Shown: positions 48,154 through 58,720, counted from the first letter of the stretch. The stretch is 64,000 nt of DNA from Halothiobacillus neapolitanus c2 (GCF_000024765.1 NC_013422.1:1-64000), one strand, 5' to 3'. Notes: a model not told the origin generated them from the letters alone. Translations and numbers: made by a program.

Positions 48154-50388
48154 ATGAACGCAACCTCGCCATCACTCGCTCTGGCTCATTCCAATAGTCG
48201 TCGTCAGTTTCTCAAGCTGATTGTACTGACAGCCTCGGCAGGCGCGTTGGCGGCTTGTGGCGGCGGGGACGGTGGGGCAGAAAACATCTCGACGGACACC
48301 CGCTATTTCCCGCAATCAGTAGCATCGGGCGATCCAGCCGCAAACTCGGTCATTCTCTGGACCCGTTTGGGTACGCTCGGTCCGCAAACCGATGGGCAAT
48401 TGCGTGTTCAAGTCAGCACGCAAGAGGATTTTTCCAATCTGATCGTCGATGAATCCGCCGTGCCCGTGGCCGCCGCGCACGATCATTGTCTGCGCTTGAA
48501 AGTGGCCGGTCTTAAGCCCGGAACGACGTATTACTATCGTTTTCTGTTCTCCACCGGCAACCAGGCCTGGGCCAGCTCGCGCACTGGGCGAACCAAAACC
48601 GCGCCCGACGCCACCGCGAACGTGCCCGTCAGTTACGCCGTCACTTCCTGTCAGGATTACATTGGTCGTTATTACAACGTGTGGGCTTATTTACTGCAAA
48701 CCGAGCCGGATCTGGATTTTATTCTGCAAATCGGCGATTACATCTACGAGACCACGGGCGACCCCTCGTTTCAAACGGTGGGCAGTGCGCGCAGCATCAC
48801 CTTTACCGATACGGCAGGCGCCATTCAATTAGGCGATGCGACCGCGCCTTATTACGCGGCCTCCAGCGTGTCGAATTACCGCGATCTGTATAAGGCGTAT
48901 CGCAGCGACCCGATCTTGCAGCAAGTGCATGAGCGTTACCCAATGATCGGCATCTGGGACGACCACGAATACTCCGACGATTGCTGGGGTGCGACCGCCA
49001 CCTATTTCAATGGCCGCGAAGATGAATACAACCCGCCTCGGCGTGACCGCGCCGAACAGGTGTATTACGAGTTTATGCCGTTGGATGACCCCGCTATCGC
49101 CAGCGGCGCGCTCAACAAAGATCCGGCTACGCTTTGGCCGAATAACGTGCTGTATCGCCGCCTGCGCTTTGGCCAGAACTTAGAAGCCGTGCTGCTCGAT
49201 TACCGCAGCTATCGCCCCGATCACCTCATCCCCGAAGGCGGCTTTCCCGGCAAGGTGGTGATGAGCGAGCCGGTGCTGGTGAGCATCTTGGGGCAAACCG
49301 CTTACGATGCTGTTAAAGCAAACTTTGGCCCCTATGTCGATACCACCACCGCGCCTTGGAACAGCTATCTGACGGCCTTGATTCCGGTGTTGGCGCAAGG
49401 ATACCTTCAGGCTGGGTTCACAGGCGATGCGCAAACCAAGGCCACCGACGATCTCACCGGCCTTGTTTCCGCCTTTGTATTCAATCAGCTCATTGGCCAA
49501 TTCAATGCCGCCGTAGCAGCAGGACAAATTCCGGGGGCGAGTGCCCTGCCAGCCATCGATTCGACTACCTACGATGCCTTGCCGCGCGGTATCGCCTTCC
49601 TGCACATCGGCAAGCAGTCGTTCTTCTCTGAGCTCGGCGCGCGCTATGCCGTGGTGCAGCCGACCTTTGATTTGTATGCCCAATACATGCAGGCCACCGG
49701 GCAATACGAACAAGACCCGCTGGGCGCAACACAACGCCAGTTTTTGGCGAATGCCCTGGCATCCGATGCCACCTTTATCAACGTGATCAGCACCGTCTCA
49801 ACCGCGCCCTTGCGCTGGGATTTGCGCTCGGCCACCAACTTGCCTGCCGATTACCAAACGGTGTTCAAGCCCAATGTGGATCAGTGGGATGGATTTCCGC
49901 AAGGCAAGCAGGCTTTCTTGGAAACCTTGGCGAATCGACCGGGCGCGTTTTTGGCCTCCGGCGATATTCACGCCAGCTTCGTCACGCAACATCAAACCAG
50001 CTCTATGGCAATGCCGGTGGCGGATTTTACCGGCCCGGCCATCAGCTCGGGTACGTTTAACAATTTCGTGGAATCGGCCATTTCCGGCTTGCCTGGGCTG
50101 GATTCAGCGCAAAAAGCGGCGGCTAATCAAGCCTTGGTGCTGGGGCTCGATCAAACCCTGCAAGCCTCTGCGCCTGCCGATGAGCCGATTGTATTTGCAG
50201 ATACAACCCACCACGGGATTATGGTCTTCCGCGTGGATGGTTCACAAACGCAAGTCGATTATCTGCTGATCGATCAAAGCGCCGTCAGCCAGAATTTAAC
50301 GGGCGATTCGTCCGCCTTGATCAAGGCGTTCAGCCGCCAACGTTTTACGCTTGATCCGCAAACGGGCAAGGTGACAAGCGCAAGCTGA
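48154..50388 (+). CDS. PhoD-type alkaline phosphatase, Tat-exported lipoprotein
   Basis: A 744-residue calcium/iron-dependent phosphodiesterase/phosphatase of the PhoD family. The N-terminus has a Tat motif SRRQFLK (15-21) and a lipobox LAAC (cysteine 35), so it is probably exported folded and lipid-anchored. A Fn3-like N-domain (about 50-160) precedes the metal-binding core with SCQDY, IGDYIYE, IWDDHEYSDD and the late SGDIHASF. It is longer than the 450-550 residues common in the family because of an insert around 380-600. ATG at 48154 has AGGAAG upstream. It follows the MITE and may be influenced by it. Confidence 0.9.
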   Translation: MNATSPSLALAHSNSRRQFLKLIVLTASAGALAACGGGDGGAENISTDTRYFPQSVASGDPAANSVILWTRLGTLGPQTDGQLRVQVSTQEDFSNLIVDESAVPVAAAHDHCLRLKVAGLKPGTTYYYRFLFSTGNQAWASSRTGRTKTAPDATANVPVSYAVTSCQDYIGRYYNVWAYLLQTEPDLDFILQIGDYIYETTGDPSFQTVGSARSITFTDTAGAIQLGDATAPYYAASSVSNYRDLYKAYRSDPILQQVHERYPMIGIWDDHEYSDDCWGATATYFNGREDEYNPPRRDRAEQVYYEFMPLDDPAIASGALNKDPATLWPNNVLYRRLRFGQNLEAVLLDYRSYRPDHLIPEGGFPGKVVMSEPVLVSILGQTAYDAVKANFGPYVDTTTAPWNSYLTALIPVLAQGYLQAGFTGDAQTKATDDLTGLVSAFVFNQLIGQFNAAVAAGQIPGASALPAIDSTTYDALPRGIAFLHIGKQSFFSELGARYAVVQPTFDLYAQYMQATGQYEQDPLGATQRQFLANALASDATFINVISTVSTAPLRWDLRSATNLPADYQTVFKPNVDQWDGFPQGKQAFLETLANRPGAFLASGDIHASFVTQHQTSSMAMPVADFTGPAISSGTFNNFVESAISGLPGLDSAQKAAANQALVLGLDQTLQASAPADEPIVFADTTHHGIMVFRVDGSQTQVDYLLIDQSAVSQNLTGDSSALIKAFSRQRFTLDPQTGKVTSAS

Positions 50389-50404
50389 CGCGTTCAGGGC
50401 TCAT

Positions 50405-51196
50405 TCAGCGCTGATTTAGCAAATACACGCTCGCCAGAACGTCCTTGGCGATCAGGGTGTTTTCTGGAGCCAGATCTTCATCTCCGTCCTGATACTTGCC
50501 GGTTTGCACGAGGATGGTCTGCAAACCGACGGCATCTGCGCCCTGGATATCGCTGTGCACATCGTCACCGATCAGGGTGATGTTTTCTGCTGAAAAGCCG
50601 AGTGCGGCAATCGCTTGCTGGAAGAAAGACGCACCGGGTTTACCCATGGCATTGGACGTGACGCCTGCCGCGTTCTCTAGTAACCGAACGAAGGGCCCGG
50701 CATCGAGTGACAGGCTGTCAGCTTCACGAAAATAGCGACTGTCGGACAGCGAGATCAGCGTGGCTCCGGCCATGAGCTCCCGAAAGGCGGCGTTGAGTGT
50801 GGTGTAGGTAAAGCCTTCACCCGCATCGCCGACGATGACGGCTCGGGGCCCGGTGGCTTCGCTTTTCGCCCCAATCAGCGTGGTATCGACCCCAGCAAAA
50901 TCCGGCAGTAATCCGGGATGAATCAGCAGTACGCCATGCGTCTGGTAGGATTGCAGCCAGGCAGCTGCGGCACGTGCGGGCGTGAGCAATTGCTGCGCCG
51001 ACACGTCCAGCCCGGCCTCATGCAGGGCGGCGAGCAAATCCGCATGACTGCGACGCGTGGTGTTGGTCAAAAGCAGAAAAGGAATGCTGGCCTCGCGTAG
51101 GCGGGCGAGTGCGTCGACTGCGCCGGGCATCGGCGTATTGCCATCGAGCAGTACGCCGCCGATATCGAAAATAACCGCTTGCGTTGTGGTCTGCAT
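50405..51196 (-). CDS. HAD-superfamily hydrolase, LHPP/HDHD2-like
   Basis: A 263-residue HAD class IIA protein. Motif I is FDIGGVLLDG: the nucleophile D11 is present but the usual second acidic residue is G13 (family relatives LHPP/HDHD2 have Ser there). Motif II is LLTNTTRRS, motif III contains K near MGKPG, and motif IV is LIGDDVHSDIQGA. The substrate is unknown; relatives act on phosphohistidine, phospholysine or pyrophosphate. A family-A repeat separates it from the cinA-like gene upstream. Confidence 0.85.
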   Translation of the reverse strand: MQTTTQAVIFDIGGVLLDGNTPMPGAVDALARLREASIPFLLLTNTTRRSHADLLAALHEAGLDVSAQQLLTPARAAAAWLQSYQTHGVLLIHPGLLPDFAGVDTTLIGAKSEATGPRAVIVGDAGEGFTYTTLNAAFRELMAGATLISLSDSRYFREADSLSLDAGPFVRLLENAAGVTSNAMGKPGASFFQQAIAALGFSAENITLIGDDVHSDIQGADAVGLQTILVQTGKYQDGDEDLAPENTLIAKDVLASVYLLNQR

Positions 51197-51245
51197 GGGG
51201 CTTTCCTCCCGTAAACAGGCGCTTGAGTGGTTTCAAACATCAGAA

Positions 51246-51352
51246 AAGCTCGAAAAACCCGTCATTCCCGCGTAGGCGGGAATCCAGCGCCTTGATTTTT
51301 CTGGGTTCCCACTTTCGCGGGAACGACGAATCACGGGTATTTCGAGGTGCCC
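51246..51352. repeat. Family-A REPIN-like repeat, copy 6
   Basis: It starts AAGCTCGAAAAACCC and ends TATTTCGAGGTGCCC, with hairpin ATTCCCGCGTAGGCGGGAAT and a slightly mismatched second hairpin. It lies between two minus-strand genes (cinA-like and HAD). Confidence 0.88.
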
Positions 51353-51407
51353 ACCACGGAAAAAACCGAAGGCGTGATGCGGCTTTGTGCACCAAGGCGG
51401 GCGTGGC

Positions 51408-52196
51408 TCAGGTCTGAGTTGGCTCGGTTGGTGGCCGCTCGGACTGGTGGGTCACGTCCAGTGCATCAAGTTGATTCTGCAATGCTTTTATGGCTTGCGC
51501 AACTCTCGCGGAGGCACCCTTGAAACCGAGTTCGATCAGGCGTCGTTCGCCCTGTCCGATCGGCAGGCTGAAAAATTTGAGATCGGGGAATTCGGCGCAG
51601 AGCCCGGTCATGGTGGGTAGAAGATCATTTTCCGATGCGCCGATGGTCCAGATCGACTGTTCGCGATAATCCAGCGTACCGAGTGAAGCCAGCGGATTGG
51701 CCAGAATCCAGTCGAGCATCGGGTGGGCCATTTGCGGAAAGCCGGGCATGAAAAAATGGTTTTCCAGATAAAAACCGGCCACGTTATTGATTGGATTCGG
51801 GATTAAATCGACCTGTTCCGGGAAATCGGCCATGTGCACCCGATGCGGGAAGGCTGCTTCACCGAATTGGGCAATGATGCGGCGCTCGGCTTCTGGATGA
51901 CGTGTGAGGGGCCGTTCGAATGCGCGGGCGGCACTGGCCCGGGTGAGATCGTCCGGCGTTGCGCCGATACCGCCAAAGCAGAAGACGATACTGCCCGCCT
52001 GTTGGCTTTCGCGCAGGGTGCGCTCGATGTGGTCGGCATCGTCGCCGATCATTTGCGCCCAATCGGGTTGACGTCCGCGCGGTGCCAGTCGCTCGATGAC
52101 GGCGGCTAGATGTGTGTCTTTGCGTCGTCCGGATAGGATTTCGTCACCAATGATCAGCACGCCAATTGCAATGGGCTTGCCGGACGCAACACTCAT
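51408..52196 (-). CDS. Molybdopterin-binding domain protein, CinA N-terminal type
   Basis: A 262-residue protein with the MoCF_biosynth/CinA N-terminal fold: IGDEILSGRRKDTHLA, GDDADHIERTL and FGGIGATPDDLTRASAARAF. The C-terminal amidohydrolase domain of full CinA is absent. These short forms are annotated as competence/damage-inducible-like or molybdopterin-binding proteins; the true substrate is unclear. Its start overlaps the hemH stop in ATGA (52193-52196), so it is translated with hemH. Confidence 0.85.
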   Translation of the reverse strand: MSVASGKPIAIGVLIIGDEILSGRRKDTHLAAVIERLAPRGRQPDWAQMIGDDADHIERTLRESQQAGSIVFCFGGIGATPDDLTRASAARAFERPLTRHPEAERRIIAQFGEAAFPHRVHMADFPEQVDLIPNPINNVAGFYLENHFFMPGFPQMAHPMLDWILANPLASLGTLDYREQSIWTIGASENDLLPTMTGLCAEFPDLKFFSLPIGQGERRLIELGFKGASARVAQAIKALQNQLDALDVTHQSERPPTEPTQT

Positions 52197-53305
52197 CGTT
52201 CGGCGCCCATCGCGAGGGCGTTGGCGCGTACCCGATCACGTTCCTGTGCGTCGGCCTGGGCGTCATATCCGCTGTGTTCGATCCAGCCTTGCGTGTGGCG
52301 GCGAATCAAATGCGTGAGGGCATCGAGATGGTCGTCTCGCGCATTCAATGCGGGAATGTAGTGATAAGTCTCGCCGCCGGCTTCTTCAAAATATTCGCGG
52401 TTTTCCTGACCGATTTCCTCGATGGTTTCCAGACAATCGGCAGAAAAGCCGGGGCACACCACGGCAATGTGTTTGATGCCTTTGGCGGGTAATCCTTTTA
52501 AGGTTTCGTCGGTGTAAGGTTTGAGCCATTCCTCACGGCCAAAACGAGACTGAAAAGTGACCATGTATTGATCGGCGCTTAAACCAAGTCGGTCAGCCAA
52601 CAGGCGTCCGGTCACATGGCATTCGCAGTGATAGGGGTCGCCCGCCAGAAGATAACGTTTGGGTACGCCATGAAAGCTCATGACCAACTTTTGTGGCTGA
52701 CCGTGTTCGGCGAAATGCTCACGGACACTGGCGGCCAGCGCATCGAGGTAGGCCGGTTCGCGATGATAGTGCGTGATAAAACGTAACTCGGGCACCCAGC
52801 GCCAGGTTTTCATTTCATCGAAAACGGCATCGAAGGTGGAGGCGGTCGTGGCGGCGGCGTACTGAGGGTACATCGGCAGAACAAGAATACGGCGGGCGCC
52901 GGCATCGCGCAGCTCGGCCAGGGCAGTGGCGACGGAGGGATTGCCGTAGCGCATGCCTAAAGCAACCGAAACCGGCCCGGCCATCTGTTGCGATAAGCGT
53001 TCCTGCAAGCCGCGTTGTTGCTGTCGGGAAATGGTGAGTAAAGGCGATCCGTCCTCGTAGTGATCCCACACTTCCCGGTAAGCGGCGGCTGACTTTTTAG
53101 GGCGTGTGTTCAGGATGATCAGGTTCAGAATCGGCCACCAAAGTAGTTTGGGCAACTCGATGACGCGCGGATCGGATAAGAATTGCTTGAGATAGCGACG
53201 CAGCGCAGGGGTGGTGGGCTCATCCGGCGTGCCGAGGTTGAGTAACAGCACGCCCATCCGCTCGGCGCTACCGTGGGCGTAATGGGGTTCACCTTGATAT
53301 GTCAT
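52193..53305 (-). CDS. hemH: Ferrochelatase
   Basis: Inserts Fe(II) into protoporphyrin IX as the last step of heme synthesis. The 370-residue protein has GVLLLNLGTPDEP, RYLKQFLSDPRVIELP, the active-site FSHGxP-type segment MSFHGVPKRYLLAGDPYHCEC with catalytic His, and VVCPGFSADCLETIEEI with the conserved Glu. ATG at 53305 (MTYQGEP) is preferred to the longer frame from 53386. It is divergent from trxB; the gap of 125 bp should hold both promoters. Confidence 0.96.
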   Translation of the reverse strand: MTYQGEPHYAHGSAERMGVLLLNLGTPDEPTTPALRRYLKQFLSDPRVIELPKLLWWPILNLIILNTRPKKSAAAYREVWDHYEDGSPLLTISRQQQRGLQERLSQQMAGPVSVALGMRYGNPSVATALAELRDAGARRILVLPMYPQYAAATTASTFDAVFDEMKTWRWVPELRFITHYHREPAYLDALAASVREHFAEHGQPQKLVMSFHGVPKRYLLAGDPYHCECHVTGRLLADRLGLSADQYMVTFQSRFGREEWLKPYTDETLKGLPAKGIKHIAVVCPGFSADCLETIEEIGQENREYFEEAGGETYHYIPALNARDDHLDALTHLIRRHTQGWIEHSGYDAQADAQERDRVRANALAMGAER

Positions 53306-53382
53306 GCCACTGTCCTTAACTATGTTTATGAATTGGCCGCGCAGTGCGTGGCGGCCTTTGATTTTGCAACGTATGATTGTAG

Positions 53383-54433
<1,051 letters not shown>

Positions 54434-54483
54434 AAGGCATAACGATTGATCAGTGGCGCTTTGCCGCGCTGCCAGGAGACAAC

Positions 54484-54804
54484 ATGGACCCGGTGATCGC
54501 AGCCTATACGGTGTTACTCGCAGTAGCATTGGGGTTGAGCGGCTTTCTGCGCGGCGATGCACGGCGACGTGGCCGAGGCCTGTTGATGGCAGCGACTTTG
54601 TCTGGGTTCATCGTAGTGGCTGCGGCCAGTGCGCTGGTCAATGCCGTATCGGTACCCGACTTGATCCTCACGTCGCTCGCTGTTTTTTTCTCCGCGCAAG
54701 CCGCCACCACTGCGTTTTCTTTGCTGTGGCGGGAAATCAGCTCGACACGTCAGGCCCGCGGATCGGTGCCGGATTCGGATCACCGTGAGGACACATCGAC
54801 ATGA
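54484..54804 (+). CDS. Small membrane protein, first of a coupled pair
   Basis: A 106-residue protein with about three membrane segments (5-22, 33-55, 58-82) and a hydrophilic C-terminus. I recognise no family with confidence. In size, span count and the conserved start MDP-I it resembles the PntAb-type small membrane subunit of proton-translocating transhydrogenase. GGAGA lies 5 nt before the ATG. The stop overlaps the next start by 4 bp (ATGA), so the two products are probably made in a fixed ratio. Confidence 0.65.
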   Translation: MDPVIAAYTVLLAVALGLSGFLRGDARRRGRGLLMAATLSGFIVVAAASALVNAVSVPDLILTSLAVFFSAQAATTAFSLLWREISSTRQARGSVPDSDHREDTST

Positions 54805-55673
54805 GCGTCGGCCTGCAGATCGATCTGGTCGGTTGGTTCGCGCTGGCGCTCATTCTGGCGGCGTTGTACGGACTCAATAGCGAAAAGGGCGAACGAAGCG
54901 GAAATACCACGTGGCACAAACCTGCCATTGGGTTGCTGTCCGCTGCGTTGTTGTTGATGCTGTTATCGGTGCTGTGGACGTCCGACGGCAGCAATGTCCC
55001 GCTGGCCATTGTGATGGTGTTGCTGGGTATCGTCGCGGCACCCTTGTCCTCTCGTTACCGGTCTTCGCGTTATCGGGACGCGCGGGGTTCTTCGCCGCAA
55101 CGCACGTTAAGAGAGGGCATTCTGAGCGGCCTGTCACTGATTACCATCGGGACCGGTTTGTCCGTCGCCCTGCTGGGGCTGACGGGTTGGTTCGACATGG
55201 ATCGCGATGCCTTTACCTGGGATATCCGGCTGGTTTCGGTATCCAGCGAGTTCATCGGGGTCTGGACGTTCGCCGCAGGGCTCATGCTCTGGCTGCGGTT
55301 GAACGATTACCTGCCGCAGTCCAGCCCAGGACGTAATCAGAAACGAGTCGGGCTGGCCGTTCTGGCGCTCGCCGTGGTGCTGAGCGGTCTGTCGGTCCTG
55401 TTTCCGGCCTATGCGAGCGCGCTGATGATCGTGGTGGCGGTGCTGGCTCTGGAGTTGGGCGCCTTGTCGGCGCTGGGTGTCGCCGAAACCCGGGTGGCGC
55501 GGGTTCTGGGCCAGCACACAGGGCTGATCGGCGCGGCAATCGCGATGCTCGGCTATGTGCAGGCGAGCCTGTTTCTGCTGTCGATGGGTGGCTTGATTGT
55601 TGCGGCGGCCATTCACTACTTGCGTGGCGCTATGGCGTTCAATCAGGCACGTCGCCGCCGCACCGATTTCTGA
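54801..55673 (+). CDS. Polytopic membrane protein, second of a coupled pair
   Basis: A 290-residue hydrophobic protein with roughly eight membrane segments. The N-terminal stretch LAALYGLNSEKGERSGN followed by a membrane helix is like the GLSxPxTARRGN segment that opens the membrane domain of transhydrogenase subunit PntB, but no C-terminal NADP(H)-binding domain follows. I therefore call it unknown, with a possible distant link to transhydrogenase membrane parts. Start and translation are coupled to the 106-residue gene. The convergent yfbR-like gene begins 13 bp after the stop. Confidence 0.65.
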   Translation: MSVGLQIDLVGWFALALILAALYGLNSEKGERSGNTTWHKPAIGLLSAALLLMLLSVLWTSDGSNVPLAIVMVLLGIVAAPLSSRYRSSRYRDARGSSPQRTLREGILSGLSLITIGTGLSVALLGLTGWFDMDRDAFTWDIRLVSVSSEFIGVWTFAAGLMLWLRLNDYLPQSSPGRNQKRVGLAVLALAVVLSGLSVLFPAYASALMIVVAVLALELGALSALGVAETRVARVLGQHTGLIGAAIAMLGYVQASLFLLSMGGLIVAAAIHYLRGAMAFNQARRRRTDF

Positions 55674-55686
55674 GCTTTTCTCCCCA

Positions 55687-56304
55687 TTATTCGTGACTTA
55701 AATCATCCAGCGTCAGGGCAAACCCTTCGACGAAATGGGTTCTAAAGTAAGCAACTGCGGGCATGGTTTCCTGCATCTCTACAAGCTTGGCCAGCAGGTA
55801 GCTTTCGGCCTTCTTGAACTCCTGGTTGCCGGCAAAACCTTCTTCCAGGCATTTGAGGTAAGCCGACATCGAATCGGCTGCTTTGACGACCCGTGTAACT
55901 TCCGGCTCAATCTGTGCACTTTCGATGGTGGACGCGAAGGCCGAGCGCAAACGTTCGGGCAGCAGGCCGGTGAGCTTGCGCTCGGCATGGGCTTCGAGCG
56001 CCTTGTACGAGTCGAGAATATCCTGCCGAAAGTATTTGACCGGCGTGGGCAGGTCGCCCGTGATGATTTCGGAAGCATCATGGTAGAGCGCCACGGTCAC
56101 GATGCGGCCGATGTCGTTGGTTTCGCCGTACAGTTCGTTGCCGATCACGGCGAGCGCGTGCGCGATCATTGCCACTTGCAGGCTATGTTCCTGAATATTT
56201 TCGGTGCGCGTGTTGCGCATCAACCCCCAACGGGTGATGTACTTCATGCGGGCGAGATAGGCAAAAAAATGGCTTTGTTCGGGTGTGGTTGATTTGCTCA
56301 ACAT
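55687..56304 (-). CDS. yfbR: 5'-deoxynucleotidase, YfbR type
   Basis: An HD-domain phosphohydrolase that dephosphorylates deoxyribonucleoside 5'-monophosphates. The 205-residue protein has RWGLMRNTRTENIQEHS with the first metal His, LYHDASEIITGDLPTPVKYF with the HD pair, and a late Asp in KAADSMSAYLKC. Length and motif order match E. coli YfbR. ATG at 56304 has AGGAG 5 nt upstream; a longer frame to 56394 is not used. dgt follows upstream on the same strand, and both enzymes act on deoxynucleotides. Confidence 0.93.
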   Translation of the reverse strand: MLSKSTTPEQSHFFAYLARMKYITRWGLMRNTRTENIQEHSLQVAMIAHALAVIGNELYGETNDIGRIVTVALYHDASEIITGDLPTPVKYFRQDILDSYKALEAHAERKLTGLLPERLRSAFASTIESAQIEPEVTRVVKAADSMSAYLKCLEEGFAGNQEFKKAESYLLAKLVEMQETMPAVAYFRTHFVEGFALTLDDLSHE

Positions 56305-56332
56305 CAGACTCCTGATGAGTGGACGGTGGATT

Positions 56333-57763
56333 TCAGTAAGGAACGTTTGGTCTGAACCCGGCCTCCTGAATTTGCTGCCAGGAGCGTACTGCAAAACTAT
56401 CGGTCATGCCGGAAACCATATCGGTCAGCAGTTGGGCCTCGCGGTAGCGTAGTGGCATGGGGTTGCTCGGCGCTTCAAATACGCGGCGGTAATTTTCTGA
56501 AATCAACTGGTAGAGATAACTCGCCAACGGTGTGCGTCGCGCGCTGGCGGGATCGAGCGGATCAACCCGGTCAGTGATCGCATACCAGAAGGCATCCATC
56601 AGGCCGTGGATGACCTCAAACCCGGTCAGCTCGACTTTCAACACCGTCTTGTGGCGGTAGGCATGTTGCCAGTTGCAGGCCTTGAGCGTGGAGAGCAGCG
56701 CGCGGGCCGGTGAAGCGGCGATCAGTTCCTGATTGAATGTGCCCGCACTCATGGCGGGCAACTGGGTCAGAAACGTATCGGCAACGGCCTGCATGAGCGC
56801 ACCGATGGCGCGGATGCGGAACGTCTGCATGGAAATATCGTTCAGCTCCGCGGGCGAGAGATCAGTCTGGCGATAGCGTCGATGCTCCTCCTGCGCCGCA
56901 TCGCAGACACGAGTCACCACCGGGTCGCCATCGGCGGCATGGCGCAAAAAGGCGATGATGTCGGAAAACGAGAGCAGGCCTTTTTTCACTGCGTCCTCGG
57001 CGTCCAGCACCGAATAGGCAATGTCGTCGCAGGCTTCGAGAATCCAGGTCAGCGGGTGGCGCTGACCGGCATCCAAGCCGCATTGTGCTTGAACCTCGGC
57101 AACCAATGCCTGTTCCGATTGAAAAAAACCGTGCTTTTTGCGCACCACGAATTTTTTGTCTATGTCATCGCTGCCGACGGGATATTTGATCAGTGCGGCC
57201 AACGTCGCCACGGTGAGATTCAGGCCGTAATCATCGTTGATCAGTTGCAGTTTGGTGAGCAGGCGCAGGGTTTGCGCATTGCCTTCAAAGCGCAAAAAGT
57301 CCTGTCGCATGGCTTCGCTCAAGCCCGTTTGCGGGTTAAGTACCGTTGCTTCATGTCGGGCGAACCAGCGACCGATGGCTTCCTCGCCCTGATGACCGAA
57401 GGGCGGGTTCCCCAAATCATGCGCCAGCCCGATGGTGGCAAGCAGCGCGGGCACATCGCGCAGAGCCTGTGGCAAACCCGCAGCCAGATTGCGGTTGAAC
57501 ACCAGATCCAGCCCCACCGAACGGGCGAGGTTGGCGACCTCGTGCGAGTGTGTCAGCCGCGTGCGGACGCTATCGGAATGATCCAGCGGGAAGACCTGCG
57601 TCTTGTCCGCCATGCGCCGCACCGGTGTGGAAAACAGCACGCGGTCATAGTCGCGTTCGATTTCGGCACGGGTTTCGGTGTGAAACAGGGCGGGACTGGT
57701 CTGGCTGGGGCGTCTGCGCGCGGCATTCAGCCACCGGGGCCAGTTTGATTCTGTGCGCTTCAC
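56333..57763 (-). CDS. dgt: Deoxyguanosinetriphosphate triphosphohydrolase
   Basis: Cleaves dGTP to deoxyguanosine and triphosphate, affecting dNTP pools. The 476-residue protein has RTRLTHSHEVANLAR (first His), LAHDLGNPPFGHQGEEA (HD motif) and DDIAYSVLDAEDAVKKG (second metal site), as in dGTPase type 1. It lies 28 bp upstream of yfbR on the same strand; the pair is likely an operon for deoxynucleotide clean-up. Confidence 0.92.
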   Translation of the reverse strand: MKRTESNWPRWLNAARRRPSQTSPALFHTETRAEIERDYDRVLFSTPVRRMADKTQVFPLDHSDSVRTRLTHSHEVANLARSVGLDLVFNRNLAAGLPQALRDVPALLATIGLAHDLGNPPFGHQGEEAIGRWFARHEATVLNPQTGLSEAMRQDFLRFEGNAQTLRLLTKLQLINDDYGLNLTVATLAALIKYPVGSDDIDKKFVVRKKHGFFQSEQALVAEVQAQCGLDAGQRHPLTWILEACDDIAYSVLDAEDAVKKGLLSFSDIIAFLRHAADGDPVVTRVCDAAQEEHRRYRQTDLSPAELNDISMQTFRIRAIGALMQAVADTFLTQLPAMSAGTFNQELIAASPARALLSTLKACNWQHAYRHKTVLKVELTGFEVIHGLMDAFWYAITDRVDPLDPASARRTPLASYLYQLISENYRRVFEAPSNPMPLRYREAQLLTDMVSGMTDSFAVRSWQQIQEAGFRPNVPY

Positions 57764-57862
57764 ATCCGATTCCTTCTGTATGGATTATTCATGGTGATTT
57801 TTTTGGCCCGATGTTTTCAGGCATCATCGTGACTCGTATTGTATTTCAACGGGTGGATTGTC

Positions 57863-58720
57863 ATGAATATTGCCGTATTGGGTCTGGGGTTGATGGGGCG
57901 CGCGATCGCCGAACGGCTGGTCAAGGCGGGCATGACGGTACGCGGATACAACCGCAGTGCGCTCTCTGCGCCGCCGACCGGGGTGACGATGAGCGAGTCG
58001 GTCGCCGCGGCTGTGGAGCCGTCCGATATCGTGTGGGTCATGCTAGCCGATTTTGCCGCCTGCGAATCGGTGTTGCTGGCGGAAAACCCTTGGGACTTGT
58101 TCAAGAACAAGCTCATCATCAATGGCGCGACCATCGGCCCCGAACAATCCCGCGCGCTGGCCGAATCCATCAAGCAGCTTGGCGGTCATTATCTGGAGTC
58201 CCCCGTTCTGGGTTCCACGCCTCAGGCCGAGACCGGCACGTTGCAAATTCTGGTTGGTGGCGATCCGGCCGATGTGGCCGTGGCCGATCCCGTGCTCAAG
58301 GCGCTCGGCAAGCCCACGCATTTCGGTGGCATTGGCCAAGGGGCGGCCGTCAAGCTGGCGATGAATCAGCTGATCGGTTCGTTGACCGCAGCCTTCTCCA
58401 TGAGTCTGGGGTTGGTCGAGCGCGAGGGCGTGGATGTCGACACCTTCATGAACACCCTGCGGGACAGTGCCTTGTACGCGCCGACTTTCGACAAAAAACT
58501 GGATCGAATGAGAACCCGCGATTTTGCCGCCGCGAATTTCCCGCTCAAGCACCTGCTCAAGGATATTCGTCTGTTCACCGAGGTGGCCGGAGCGCAGCAG
58601 ATCGACGCGCGGATGCTCGATGGTCTTGCGCGGATATTGGCCGATGGCGTGACCGCAGGCCATGCCGATGAAGACTACAGCGCCCTGTTCGGCCAGATCG
58701 TGCCAAACATAACGCCGTGA
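57863..58720 (+). CDS. NAD(P)-dependent beta-hydroxyacid dehydrogenase family
   Basis: A 285-residue member of the 3-hydroxyisobutyrate/6-phosphogluconate/GLYR family. The N-terminal Rossmann motif GLGLMGRAIAERL (residues 7-19), the substrate loop SPVLGSTPQAETGTL with its Gly-rich turn, and the catalytic-Lys region GQGAAVKLAMNQL are present. The family reduces succinic semialdehyde, glyoxylate or tartronate semialdehyde; the substrate here is unknown. ATG at 57863 (MNIAVLG) fits the Rossmann start better than the upstream ATG-like start at 57839. Confidence 0.9.
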   Translation: MNIAVLGLGLMGRAIAERLVKAGMTVRGYNRSALSAPPTGVTMSESVAAAVEPSDIVWVMLADFAACESVLLAENPWDLFKNKLIINGATIGPEQSRALAESIKQLGGHYLESPVLGSTPQAETGTLQILVGGDPADVAVADPVLKALGKPTHFGGIGQGAAVKLAMNQLIGSLTAAFSMSLGLVEREGVDVDTFMNTLRDSALYAPTFDKKLDRMRTRDFAAANFPLKHLLKDIRLFTEVAGAQQIDARMLDGLARILADGVTAGHADEDYSALFGQIVPNITP

